Positions 33,142-40,818 of a stretch of DNA of 40,818 bases are shown one piece after another. The notes beneath the pieces were generated by a model. That model saw only the letters and a program-made list of their open reading frames with translations. It searched no databases and was not told where the DNA came from. The first letter of the stretch is position 1; each line of letters opens with the position of its first letter. The DNA comes from Candidatus Brocadiaceae bacterium (GTDB taxonomy: Bacteria; Planctomycetota; Brocadiia; SM23-32): NCBI GenBank assembly GCA_003551305.1, contig PUMJ01000199.1, forward strand, positions 1 through 40,818. The letters are read 5' to 3'. The translations under genes and the position numbers were made by a program.

Positions 33142-34407
33142 TCAACCCTTGCCCGCGGTGAGCCGGATGCCGCGCGTGAAAAAGCGCTGCCCTATCGCGA
33201 ACAGCACCATCATGGGGATGAGCATCATCAGGCTGCCGGCCATTAGGGCGCCCCAGTCGGTGTCGTGCATGCCCTGAAACAGCGTCAGCCCCAGGGGCAG
33301 GGTCATCTTCTCCTCCGAGACGATGAAGACCAGCGGGGTGATCAGGTTGTTCCAGCTCCCGATGAAGGTGAACAGCGCCAGCGTGGCGAGGGCGGGCTTC
33401 GACAGGGGCAGTATGACTCGCCAGAAGATGCCGAAGTAGCCGCAGCCGTCAATCTTGGCCGCCTCCTCGTACTCCTTCGGGATGCCCAAAAAGAACTGCC
33501 GCAGCATGAACGTGCCGTAGGCGCTGAACATAGCGGGCACCGTCAGCGCCCAGTAGGTGTCAATCCACCCGAAGGCCCGCATCATCACAAAAGTGGGGAT
33601 CATCACCACCGTCCAGGGCACCATCATGGTGGCCAGGTAGCCGAGGAATATCTTGTTGCGGCCGGGGAACTCGAGCCGGGCGAACGCGTAGGCTGCGCAG
33701 GCGCTGGTGGTGACCTGCCCCAGCGTGACAGCCGTGGCCACAAGCAGGCTGTTGATGAAAAACCACGCGAACGGCACCATGCTGAGGGCCTTGTGGAAGT
33801 TGTCGAACGGCGTGCGCACCTCCCTGAGCGTGCGCCCGAAGGACGCCTCCAGCAGCAGGCGGTTCAGGTGGACGACCTGCCTTCCGGATATCTCCTGCCG
33901 CCCGCGCCGCAGCAGGTCACTGGCCGTGTCAGGGACGGCGATCCGGGCGAAGGCCTCCTCCTCGTAGAGGTCGCGGCGCTCCAGCACGGCATTCAGCCCG
34001 TCCACCAGAGCCCGGCGCCGTTCGTCGGTCGGCTCGGCGCCGGAGGCCAGCTCCTCCGCCGCCCCACGCGCCTCCGGAGGCAGCAACTGCCAGACGCGCG
34101 CCCGTGGCCCGTTCGCGTCGGGCGGGGCGCCCTCCCGCAGCCGCACGCCGAACGCCTCCCAGTCCAGTATGTCGTCCGCGCGCACCTGGCGGGAGAGGGT
34201 CCACTGTGTCACGTCCGGGAATATGTGAAGGGGCCGGCTGGTGATCTCCTCCGTCGGCTTGAGGGCCGCGCCGACAACCCAGAGCAACGGGAACACCGTG
34301 GTGACGGCGAACAGGATGAGCACCAGGTAAATGACAGGCGTCCAGGGCGAGCGGCGCCCCGCCCCCGGATCCACCTCGACAGGCTCCGGACCGATCATCT
34401 CGCTCAT
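33142..34407 (-). CDS. ABC sugar transporter permease, MalG type, with a large insertion after TM1
   Basis: The 421-residue inner-membrane protein is a carbohydrate ABC permease of the MalG kind. TM1 is at about 23-48, followed by KPTEEI. The remaining five segments lie between about 212 and 415, and the EAA loop contacting the ATPase is EYEEAAKIDGCGYFGIFWRVILPLSKP (312-338). Family members are about 270-300 residues; here about 130 extra residues (70-200) lie in the periplasmic loop between TM1 and TM2. This insert is charged and helical (VWQLLPPEARGAAEELASG, LVDGLNAVLERRDLYEEEAFARI). The ATG at 34407 overlaps the stop of the MalF-type gene as ATGA and has GGGGAG upstream. Substrate is unknown. 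Confidence 0.92.
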   Translation of the reverse strand: MSEMIGPEPVEVDPGAGRRSPWTPVIYLVLILFAVTTVFPLLWVVGAALKPTEEITSRPLHIFPDVTQWTLSRQVRADDILDWEAFGVRLREGAPPDANGPRARVWQLLPPEARGAAEELASGAEPTDERRRALVDGLNAVLERRDLYEEEAFARIAVPDTASDLLRRGRQEISGRQVVHLNRLLLEASFGRTLREVRTPFDNFHKALSMVPFAWFFINSLLVATAVTLGQVTTSACAAYAFARLEFPGRNKIFLGYLATMMVPWTVVMIPTFVMMRAFGWIDTYWALTVPAMFSAYGTFMLRQFFLGIPKEYEEAAKIDGCGYFGIFWRVILPLSKPALATLALFTFIGSWNNLITPLVFIVSEEKMTLPLGLTLFQGMHDTDWGALMAGSLMMLIPMMVLFAIGQRFFTRGIRLTAGKG

Positions 34408-35402
34408 GTGCCGAACTCCCCGTGCACGCGTCGCCGCCCGTAGCGCCAATTGACCAGTGACAGCACCAGGGTGATGACGAACAGCACCCAGGCGACCGCC
34501 GAAGCGTAGCCCATGTCGAACTGTCGTGAGAAAGCCAGGTTATAGATATAGTAGCTGATGGTGGTCGTGGCGCCCGCCGGCCCCCCCTCTGTCATCACGT
34601 AGGCGACCGTGAACCCGCCCTGGAACCCCGTGATCAGGGACATGGTGAAGATGAAGAACGTCGTGGGCGAGACCATGGGCCAGGTGACGTGAACGAACTT
34701 GTGGAAGGCGCCGGCCCCGTCAATCTCGGCCGCCTCGTAGAGCGAGTCCGGTATGGACTGCAGGGCGGCCAGGTAGAGCACCATGTTGTAGCCGCCGATG
34801 CTGGCCCAGAGCTGGATGAGTATCAGCGTGGGCTTGGCCCAGAGTTCGGACGTGTGCCACAGCAGGGGGTTCTCGATGCTCAGGGCGGCTGCCAGAGCGC
34901 TGACGGGCTGCGCCAGACCGACCATGCTCAAGAGCGCGTTCATCATGCCGCTCTCCGGGTTCAGCAGCACGCCCCACAGCACGAACGTGGCCACACCCGT
35001 CACGATGCTGGGCAGGAAGAAGACGGTGATGAAGAACGGGGCGCCTTTGATCTTTTTGTTCAGCAGGTTGGCGATGAACAGGGAGCCGATGATGGAGATG
35101 GGGATGCCCAGCATCAGGAAGACGGTGTTGCCGAGGTACTTCCAGAAGTAGGGGTCGTTGACCTGCCAGGAGCCCCCGTGGGTGTGCACGCCGATAACAC
35201 TCCAGAAGTTGCTCAGCCCCAGGAACTCCGCCGTCTCGGCAAACTGCCGCGCTCCGTGCAGCGGCGACCAGCGGAACATGGCCAAAAGCAGCGAGGCCGC
35301 GATCGGAAACAGCAGAAACACCATGAACCCCAGCACGTTGGGCATGATGAAAAGGAGTGCCGTCAGTGCTTCGACGCGGCTCTCTTTTGAGCTGACGGCC
35401 AT
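34404..35402 (-). CDS. ABC sugar transporter permease, MalF type
   Basis: The 332-residue protein is the second inner-membrane subunit, with about six to seven membrane segments. The first lies at about 12-40 (ALLFIMPNVLGFMVFLLFPIAASLLLAMF), and the EAA loop is DSLYEAAEIDGAGAFHKFVHVTWPMVSP at about 227-254. The start is the ATG at 35402 with GAGGAG six bases upstream, ten bases after the stop of the binding-protein gene; the longer frame lies within that gene. It forms a heterodimer with the MalG-type protein encoded immediately downstream. No ATPase gene follows, so a shared MsmX/UgpC-type ATPase encoded elsewhere is presumed. Confidence 0.93.
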   Translation of the reverse strand: MAVSSKESRVEALTALLFIMPNVLGFMVFLLFPIAASLLLAMFRWSPLHGARQFAETAEFLGLSNFWSVIGVHTHGGSWQVNDPYFWKYLGNTVFLMLGIPISIIGSLFIANLLNKKIKGAPFFITVFFLPSIVTGVATFVLWGVLLNPESGMMNALLSMVGLAQPVSALAAALSIENPLLWHTSELWAKPTLILIQLWASIGGYNMVLYLAALQSIPDSLYEAAEIDGAGAFHKFVHVTWPMVSPTTFFIFTMSLITGFQGGFTVAYVMTEGGPAGATTTISYYIYNLAFSRQFDMGYASAVAWVLFVITLVLSLVNWRYGRRRVHGEFGT

Positions 35403-35412
35403 GCGACTCTCC

Positions 35413-36765
35413 TCAGCGCGGCGTCGAGCAGTGAGGGCAGTTCCGGTCGAACCGCTCCTGCATGCGCGCCAGTTCCTCCCGGATCCTCTCCTCCCGGACG
35501 CTGCCCAGCAGCACGCGGTCGCGCAGGTCGGAGATGGGCTGCTCCATCCACTCGGATACCTGCGGCCCGACGGGCTGGGTGCGCGCGTAACCGACGACAT
35601 CGAAGATGGGGCTCAGGTCCACGTCATCCGGTATGCCGGGAATGCGCAGATCCTCGACGACTGCTCTGTGCGCCGGCAGGCTGCGGGCCTCACTTGCGAT
35701 GCGATGCTGCCACCTCTCCCCCGCCATGGCCTTCAACAGCCTCCAGGCGGCCTCGGGGTGCTCGGTGCGGCGGTAGATGACGGGACTGCCGCCGAAAACG
35801 AGGCTCGCCCGGCGACCGCGCCGCGGGGGATGGGCGATGCCCCAGCGGAAGTCGCTGCGCCCGCGGATCTGGGCGTTCAGCCATGTGCCGCTCAGGCTCA
35901 TCGCCACTCTCCGGGCCACGAACGGGTTCGCCGGCAGCGTCTCCAGGGCGGCCTCGCTGGGATGCACCCCCCAGCGCAACTGCAGGTCCGCGCAGAACTG
36001 GAGCGCCTCGGCGTTGGCTTCCAGGTATTCAGGCCGGCCGATGGCCAGGTGACCGTCCTCGTCGAAGGCTTCCCCGCCGTTCTGCCACATCATCATCAGG
36101 TAGGTTAGCCAGGGGCCGATGCCCATTATGCCGTACTGCACGGTGCGGCCGCCCTCTTCCATCGTAAGCGCCCTCGCCGTGCGGAGCATGTCCTCCCACG
36201 TCCAGTCTTCTTTGGGATAGGAGAGCCCGGCGGCGTCGAACATGTCCCGGTTGTAGTAGAGGACCACCGTGCTGAAACCCGTGGGCAGGCGGTAGAGGGT
36301 GCCGTCGTAGCGGCCCAATTCGACCACCGCCTCGTAGTAATCGGCCAGGTCTATGTCCGGGTCGGTGGCGACCAGCTCGTCCAGCGGCAGGATGAGCTCG
36401 TTCTCAGCCAGGGTGGGGAACATGGCCTCGTGGACCATGAAGATGTCGGGCGCCACGCCCCCGGCCAGCATCGTGGCGAGCTTGACCTGGTAGTTGGTGC
36501 CGCCCGCCTGGACCAGCTCGACCTGGATGTCGGGGTTGTCCAGGACGAACTCCTCCAGTTTTTCCCGCTCCTGGCGGACCTCGTTCTCACGCCCCCAGAT
36601 CATGTACTGCAGCGTGGTGCGCTCGGAGGGCGGGGGGGCGTCACCGGGCGCGGCGATGAGACCGGCCTTCACGGGGGAGAGTGCCAGGCCCCAGCGCATC
36701 ACAACCACGGCAAGGACCAGGATACTCGCTATGCCGAGGACCGCGATGAGGTGCCTTCTGATCAT
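35413..36765 (-). CDS. ABC transporter extracellular sugar-binding protein, family 1
   Basis: The 450-residue product has an N-terminal hydrophobic segment (5-24) without a lipobox, so it is a cleaved or membrane-anchored periplasmic protein. The solute-binding fold follows, with TTLQYMIWGRENEVRQ at the first strand, KLATMLAGGVAPDIFMVHE (95-113), the hinge-side YRLPTGFSTVVLYYNRDMFDAAGL, MMMWQNGGEAFD and RTEHPEAAWRLLKAMAG. This is the pattern of oligosaccharide-binding proteins paired with MalF/MalG permeases. The tail carries two cysteines (CPHC), unusual for the family. The ATG at 36765 has GGGGAGG upstream, and the promoter at 36805-36833 makes it the first gene of the transport operon. Confidence 0.93.
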   Translation of the reverse strand: MIRRHLIAVLGIASILVLAVVVMRWGLALSPVKAGLIAAPGDAPPPSERTTLQYMIWGRENEVRQEREKLEEFVLDNPDIQVELVQAGGTNYQVKLATMLAGGVAPDIFMVHEAMFPTLAENELILPLDELVATDPDIDLADYYEAVVELGRYDGTLYRLPTGFSTVVLYYNRDMFDAAGLSYPKEDWTWEDMLRTARALTMEEGGRTVQYGIMGIGPWLTYLMMMWQNGGEAFDEDGHLAIGRPEYLEANAEALQFCADLQLRWGVHPSEAALETLPANPFVARRVAMSLSGTWLNAQIRGRSDFRWGIAHPPRRGRRASLVFGGSPVIYRRTEHPEAAWRLLKAMAGERWQHRIASEARSLPAHRAVVEDLRIPGIPDDVDLSPIFDVVGYARTQPVGPQVSEWMEQPISDLRDRVLLGSVREERIREELARMQERFDRNCPHCSTPR

Positions 36766-36804
36766 CGCACGGGACCTCCCCAGGGTGGGTCGAGTTCCAG
36801 CCCC

Positions 36805-36833
36805 AGAGTACGACCCGCAGGGCCCTCTGTCAA
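36805..36833 (-). promoter_or_regulatory. Promoter of the sugar ABC transporter operon
   Basis: On the minus strand: TTGACA (36833-36828), 17-base spacer, TACTCT (36810-36805). The -35 is perfect while the -10 is weak, as in activator-dependent promoters. It lies just downstream of the acyltransferase gene's stop. Confidence 0.6.
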
Positions 36834-36839
36834 CCGGCC

Positions 36840-38492
36840 CTATTCGTACAGGTGGGGCAGGTGCTCGGCCATCAGCTTCTGCATCGTCTCCTCGCTGATG
36901 CCGTCGGGCGGCCGGTCTTCGGCCCGGGCGCGCTCCTTGCGCCTGCGGAGTTCGTCATGTATCCACCCGATGATGGAGGCGCAGTCGTCAGCGCTCACGC
37001 GGGCCTCGCCACGCAGGTTGTGCTTCTTGTTCACGTAGGCGGGGACGGCGGCATCTGGAAGGTGCAGCAATGTCTGGCTGACCATCTCCTCGTCGGAAAT
37101 GCCCGTGGTGCGGCCCAGCACGTCGTACTGGTAGTCCACCCACTTGGCGATGTGGACCAGGTCCGTTTTCTTGACGGTGACCTCGGAGCGTTCGGCGACG
37201 CTCTCGGACAGGTAGCACTGAGCCCAGAAGACGATGCCCTGCAGGCCGGACTTGTCCGTGATGGTGATGGACGGCGGCACACCGAGAATGGTGGAGGTGT
37301 CGAAGACCTGGTAGATGCGCTCGTCCATCGCCAGGCCATGGCCGTGGATGCCGGCGCGCGTGCGGTTGGCGTCCTCGCCGACGAACGGGTGGTCCGAAGG
37401 GATGATAACCCCCATGGCGCGGAAGTAGTCCGCGATCTCCGTAATCACGCGGGGGTTGGTGCCGTTGGCGCCCTTCAGGGCGCGGTACATGATGATGGCG
37501 CCCTCAAGCGGCGGGTTGCCCGTCCGCTCACCGAAGCCCAGCAGCGTGCCGTTCAGGATGTCACACCCGTAGAGCCACGCCGCCACCGCGTTGGCGATAA
37601 CCAGGTGGAAGTCGTTGTGACCGTGCCACTCCAGCCGGTGTGGCGGGATGCCCTCCGTCACGACCTTGTGCACGAGCTTGGGCACGCTGCGCGGAAGGTC
37701 CACGCCGGGATACGGCAGGCCGAAACCCATCGTGTCGCACAGCCGCACCTTGGGTTTCAGCTCCTCGGGCAGCTCATCGGCAAACCGCGCGATGCGGTTG
37801 ATAAACGGCAGGACGAAGCCGTCCATGTTAGCCCGGGTGACGTCCTCCAGGTGGAAGCGGACGCGGATGTCGCGCTCGGCCGCCATCTTGCCCATCGCCA
37901 GGTATTCCTCGGCTGCCGTCTTCCAGTTCTTGCGCAGCTTCAGGAACACATGATAGTCGCTGCAGGAGGAGAGCAGCCCCGTCTCCTTGATGCCCAGGTG
38001 CTGCATCAGCTTCAGGTAGAGCGCGTCCTCGCGCAGCCCTCGTATCCAGGCGGTCGGCTCCGGCAGGGACGGGTCCGCCTCGTATTCCTCCAGGCACGCG
38101 CTCACCGTTTCGATATCGTTGTCGGCGTAAAGGAAGAACTCGGTGTTCGAAATCACCTTGTTCGGCCCGGAGAGTCGCCCCATCAGGCGGTAGAGGTCCA
38201 GCATCTGCTCTTTGGTGTAGGGCGGCCGTGCCTGCTGCCCGTCCCGGAATGTCGTATCACTCAGCACCAGGGGGGCTTTGGTGCGTTCGGCGAAATCGAA
38301 CTCGACCGTCTCGTCGTCAATTACCTCGTACGCCTTGCCGGAGAACGAGAACTGCGGGACTTCCGAGAACGGGAAGATGTGCTCCAGCAGTTCCGGGCTT
38401 CCCTCTTCCATATCAGCCAGTGCCGGGACGTCCACGCCGACCTCCCTGGCGGGGGGGAGGTCCATGATCTTTTCCTTCAGCGCTCTTTCCAT
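36840..38492 (-). CDS. DRE-TIM family acyltransferase, isopropylmalate/homocitrate/Re-citrate synthase-like
   Basis: These TIM-barrel enzymes condense acetyl-CoA with a 2-oxo acid using a divalent metal. The 550-residue protein has the signature LSDTTFRDGQQARPPYT (77-93, a D-T-T-F-R-D variant of DxTLRDG), SCSDYHVFLKLRKNW, RFHLEDVTRANMDGF, the metal-ligand WHGHND (His-x-His, near residue 295) and GTLLGFGERTGNPPLE. A C-terminal helical region of about 100 residues follows, but no LeuA regulatory domain with its typical Gly-rich motif. Such proteins are often annotated as 2-isopropylmalate or homocitrate synthase, and some related ones act as Re-citrate synthases; the substrate cannot be settled here. 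GGGAG lies before the ATG at 38492. It is monocistronic, with a promoter at 38534-38562. Confidence 0.8.
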   Translation of the reverse strand: MERALKEKIMDLPPAREVGVDVPALADMEEGSPELLEHIFPFSEVPQFSFSGKAYEVIDDETVEFDFAERTKAPLVLSDTTFRDGQQARPPYTKEQMLDLYRLMGRLSGPNKVISNTEFFLYADNDIETVSACLEEYEADPSLPEPTAWIRGLREDALYLKLMQHLGIKETGLLSSCSDYHVFLKLRKNWKTAAEEYLAMGKMAAERDIRVRFHLEDVTRANMDGFVLPFINRIARFADELPEELKPKVRLCDTMGFGLPYPGVDLPRSVPKLVHKVVTEGIPPHRLEWHGHNDFHLVIANAVAAWLYGCDILNGTLLGFGERTGNPPLEGAIIMYRALKGANGTNPRVITEIADYFRAMGVIIPSDHPFVGEDANRTRAGIHGHGLAMDERIYQVFDTSTILGVPPSITITDKSGLQGIVFWAQCYLSESVAERSEVTVKKTDLVHIAKWVDYQYDVLGRTTGISDEEMVSQTLLHLPDAAVPAYVNKKHNLRGEARVSADDCASIIGWIHDELRRRKERARAEDRPPDGISEETMQKLMAEHLPHLYE

Positions 38493-38533
38493 CGCTCTCT
38501 CCCGGGGGTTGGAAGCAGTTCAAGTGGACCTCA

Positions 38534-38562
38534 ATCTTACCACGCGCCTGCGCCGGACGCAA
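38534..38562 (-). promoter_or_regulatory. Promoter of the DRE-TIM enzyme gene
   Basis: On the minus strand: TTGCGT (38562-38557), 17-base spacer, TAAGAT (38539-38534). Start near 38527 gives a leader of about 35 bases. It is back-to-back with the tRNA-Val promoter. Confidence 0.6.
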
Positions 38563-38595
38563 AAAAAGCCTGGTCAGCAGAGCAACCCGGATTGC

Positions 38596-38624
38596 TTGAC
38601 AGTGCGGGAGGGGTCCTGTAGAAT
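38596..38624 (+). promoter_or_regulatory. Strong promoter of tRNA-Val
   Basis: On the plus strand: TTGACA (38596-38601), 17-base spacer, TAGAAT (38619-38624). It is one mismatch from consensus overall. Start near 38631 lies about five bases before the mature tRNA. Confidence 0.85.
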
Positions 38625-38635
38625 TCACGTTCCGT

Positions 38636-38712
38636 GGGCGGTTAGCTCAGTTGGCCAGAGCGCCAGCTCGACACGCTGGAAGTCACAGGTTCGAGTCCTG
38701 TACCGCCCACCA
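38636..38712 (+). tRNA. tRNA-Val (anticodon GAC) with C at position 33
   Basis: The 77-base sequence, with encoded CCA, folds into a standard cloverleaf: acceptor GGGCGGT/ACCGCCC, D arm GCTC/GAGC, anticodon stem CCAGC/GCTGG, T arm ACAGG-TTCGAGT-CCTGT, discriminator A73. The anticodon loop is TCGACAC. Positions 34-36 are therefore GAC (valine), but position 33 is C rather than the almost universal U. The fold leaves no other register for a seven-base loop. A near-consensus promoter suggests it is expressed. No hairpin terminator is seen after it, only TTTT. Confidence 0.88.
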
Positions 38713-38863
38713 TTTTGCTGTACCCTCCCCTTCGCTGTCTGCCGTACCTGCCGTCCGCCCGCCGCCCCCCGACGTCGACACCGGCCGTGCAACTGCAACG
38801 CCTGGCCAATGCGCGTGCTCAGTGACTCAGGATGGAAGCGGTGCTGAGGGACGATTTGGCCGC

Positions 38864-40818
38864 TCAGAGGGTCCGGAGCACCTGGTGGGCCAGCAGGAAG
38901 AACAGCAGCGTGAACATGCCGCCGAGGGCGAACTTGACGGCCGCGACGTGACCGCGGAACCAGGAGGTCAGCCTGTCGGAACTGAGCCCGAACAGGACGG
39001 CGACGAAGATGACCACGAGCGGGGTGATGAAGGTGAGGTTGTAGACCAGCAGCCAGCGTAGCGGCCTCCACAGTTCCCCCTCCATGTAGTTCAGTGCCCA
39101 CATGATGGTAGGCAGGTAGGTCTGCCCGGTGCAGGGAAGCTCGATGAGCGCCACAACCGCTCCCAGGCCGGCCATGGCACCCGCCGTGAGGCCGAAGCGC
39201 GCGCGCGCCGAGATCATCCGCCGGACCTTGCCCTTCAGCGTGTCGGGCAGCACGAGCATCATCTTCTCGGGCCGGCCCTTCATGCTGTAGACGGCGTCGC
39301 GGAAGCTGAGCATGGCCGCCGCCAACACCAGCAGGGCGATGGCGCCGTAGAGGATCGTCACAAGCACGGACGAGAACAGGGCATGGGCCGTCTGCACCAT
39401 GCTCCACATCACGATGCCGGCCAGGAAGTAGGTCACGAACACGGCTCCTGTGAATATCCCGCCCGCCCAGGCGGTCTCGCGTCTGCTCTTGCCGATGTAG
39501 GCCATGTAGGTGACGAAGAATATGATGACGGTGAAGGCGCAGGGGTTGAAACTGTCCACCAGCCCGGACAGCACGGCGACACCGAGGGTGGCAAACTCCT
39601 CGTAGCTGCGGCCAAGGTCCTCCCGTGCCGCCTGGAGGGTCGCCGCCGAGACGTGGGCTGTGATGGGGTCGGGAAGGCCCCTGGATTCGGCCACGAGACC
39701 CTTCAGCGAGTCCTCCGTTATCTCGTGCGCAAGGAGCGCCCGCTCGCTGGAGAAGACGGCCGGCACGATGCCGGCGCGGGTGTTGAGGGCCCGGGCAAGC
39801 GCGGCGTTCAACTCCTGCTCGCCGCGGAGGTCAATGGTCACAAGCCTCAGGTTTTCGTCCTCCTGCTCCAGTCGCTGCAGCATCCGACTGACCTTCTCGC
39901 AATCCTCACAGCCGGTCTGGGTGAAGAAGACCAGGCTGCTCAGGTCAGCGTCGGCCTCTTGCGGCCGGGCGGGGGGGCGCACGGGGTCCGGTTCGTAGGA
40001 GAACTGTTCCGGGGGGCTCGTCAGCAGCGCCAGGGCGTCAGCGCCGAGTTCCCAGCCGGCCCGCACATAGGCGTCGGCCACCTCCAGAACGCTATCGATG
40101 CGGACGGGGTCGCCCTGTCGCAGGGCGGCCTCGAGCGCTCGCTCAAGCAGGTAATTTCCGTCCGAATGGCTCAGGTCGGGCAGCTCCTCCGCCCCGAGCA
40201 GGGCATACTCGAGCGCAAAGTGGGGGAACTCGATGCCCTCCACCACGACACGAAGCATCTCCGGGGTGTGATGGGACCGGAAGTTGTTGAAGATATGTTG
40301 GAGGACGGAGTCCCGACACGAGGGGCAGCTTATGCTGCTGTAAACTCGCATGCCGGAGCGCGCGGCGGCGAGGGCTTCTTCCTCGCGTCCCAGGGCGCTC
40401 AGGATTATGGCCCGGTCCACGAGACTCATCGTCTCGCCTTCTTCCCAGTTCCAGGTCCTGCCGAGTTCGCGCAGCCTGTCGGCGATTTCGGCCGCCCCCT
40501 CGCGGTTCCCCTCGGCCAGCAGCGCCATGCCCAGGGGGAACAGCAGTTCCAGCCGGCTTATGTTCGTGCGCACCTCCTCAAGGCGCTCGCTGACAAAGGA
40601 GATGGCCTCGGGCCGGCTTGGTGCGGTTTCCAGGGCAGCCAGTGCGCTTTCCCGCAGTCCCTCTTCATGCAATTCGGGGAAGGAAATGGCCCCGACGAGC
40701 TGCGAGGAGCGGGAATAGTTGCCCTCTGCGGCGGCCTTGACGGCGAAGGTCTGATACACGATGTCGGTGAGTTCGTCGGGGCCCAGACGCCCTATGCGGC
40801 GCCGGCTGGCGTCGGGAC
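38864..40818 (-). CDS. Helical-repeat/thioredoxin-like/CcdA-type membrane protein, 5' end outside window
   Basis: The frame is open to the window edge (650 residues visible); the GTG at 40759 has no ribosome site, so the true start lies beyond. From the N-terminus: about 270 residues of TPR-like helices (AAAEGNYSRSSQLVGAIS, LLFPLGMALLAEGNREGAAEIAD) with a CPSC pair, then a thioredoxin-like domain with FFTQTGCEDCEKVS (CxxC). A CcdA/DsbD-type membrane domain of about six segments ends the protein, with its two reactive cysteines in DSFNPCAFTVIIFF and IELPCTGQTYLP. Such proteins carry electrons from cytoplasmic thioredoxin across the membrane to periplasmic thiols. The order differs from DsbD, where thioredoxin follows the membrane domain. 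No clear terminator lies between its stop and tRNA-Val. Confidence 0.88.
   Translation of the reverse strand, partial: PDASRRRIGRLGPDELTDIVYQTFAVKAAAEGNYSRSSQLVGAISFPELHEEGLRESALAALETAPSRPEAISFVSERLEEVRTNISRLELLFPLGMALLAEGNREGAAEIADRLRELGRTWNWEEGETMSLVDRAIILSALGREEEALAAARSGMRVYSSISCPSCRDSVLQHIFNNFRSHHTPEMLRVVVEGIEFPHFALEYALLGAEELPDLSHSDGNYLLERALEAALRQGDPVRIDSVLEVADAYVRAGWELGADALALLTSPPEQFSYEPDPVRPPARPQEADADLSSLVFFTQTGCEDCEKVSRMLQRLEQEDENLRLVTIDLRGEQELNAALARALNTRAGIVPAVFSSERALLAHEITEDSLKGLVAESRGLPDPITAHVSAATLQAAREDLGRSYEEFATLGVAVLSGLVDSFNPCAFTVIIFFVTYMAYIGKSRRETAWAGGIFTGAVFVTYFLAGIVMWSMVQTAHALFSSVLVTILYGAIALLVLAAAMLSFRDAVYSMKGRPEKMMLVLPDTLKGKVRRMISARARFGLTAGAMAGLGAVVALIELPCTGQTYLPTIMWALNYMEGELWRPLRWLLVYNLTFITPLVVIFVAVLFGLSSDRLTSWFRGHVAAVKFALGGMFTLLFFLLAHQVLRTL

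Overview
The window is GC-rich DNA from a free-living bacterium with an outer membrane. Lipid A synthesis (lpxI), a Tat-exported protein, an extracytoplasmic sugar-binding protein and a signal-peptide glycoside hydrolase all point to a diderm. NHL and FG-GAP propellers, Gfo/Idh/MocA enzymes, a bacterial topoisomerase VI B subunit and a SpoVG protein suggest an uncultured lineage near Planctomycetota, Hydrogenedentota, Sumerlaeota or Armatimonadota. That placement is an inference from gene content; no rRNA or ribosomal protein gene is present to test it.

Layout, left to right. (1) 1-12.2 kb: a 5'-truncated ilvB on +, two paralogous membrane-anchored helical proteins, priA, a small lipoprotein gene with an apparent frameshift, a PLP aminotransferase, a Gfo/Idh/MocA oxidoreductase with an epimerase, and an ilvB-ilvN operon. 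The two ilvB copies lie in opposite orientation. (2) 12.4-17.4 kb: a tightly packed minus-strand operon from one good promoter, ftsB-like - proA - lpxI - rsmD - ispE - spoVG-like, with four overlapping junctions. Its last product is a SpoVG domain split by an inserted zinc ribbon and extended by a long acidic tail. (3) 17.5-26.6 kb: tRNA-Asp, a PHP-domain protein, a divergent PAS hybrid histidine kinase, a DUF6159-like membrane protein, a membrane protein of unknown function, a complete topoisomerase VI B subunit with no A subunit beside it, and a divergent ParA ATPase with a single-pass membrane protein. (4) 26.7-36.8 kb: a minus-strand glycan-use region with ABC binding protein, two permeases, lone receiver domain, large exported glycoside hydrolase, Tat-exported NHL propeller, a fusion of a QueG-like double 4Fe-4S reductase to a complete seven-bladed FG-GAP propeller, and a lipocalin-like protein. 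No transport ATPase is present. (5) 36.8-40.8 kb: a DRE-TIM acyltransferase, a tRNA-Val(GAC) carrying C instead of U at position 33, and a truncated helical-repeat/thioredoxin/CcdA protein.

Promoters fit a housekeeping sigma factor: TTGACA or TTGCGN, usually 17 bases, then a TANNNT-type -10. Starts were chosen from Shine-Dalgarno spacing and overlaps, and TTG is used several times. The most unusual items are the Fe-S/propeller fusion, the zinc-ribbon SpoVG, the lone Top6B, the C33 tRNA-Val and a MalG-type permease with a large periplasmic insertion. No CRISPR array, insertion sequence or phage gene was seen.
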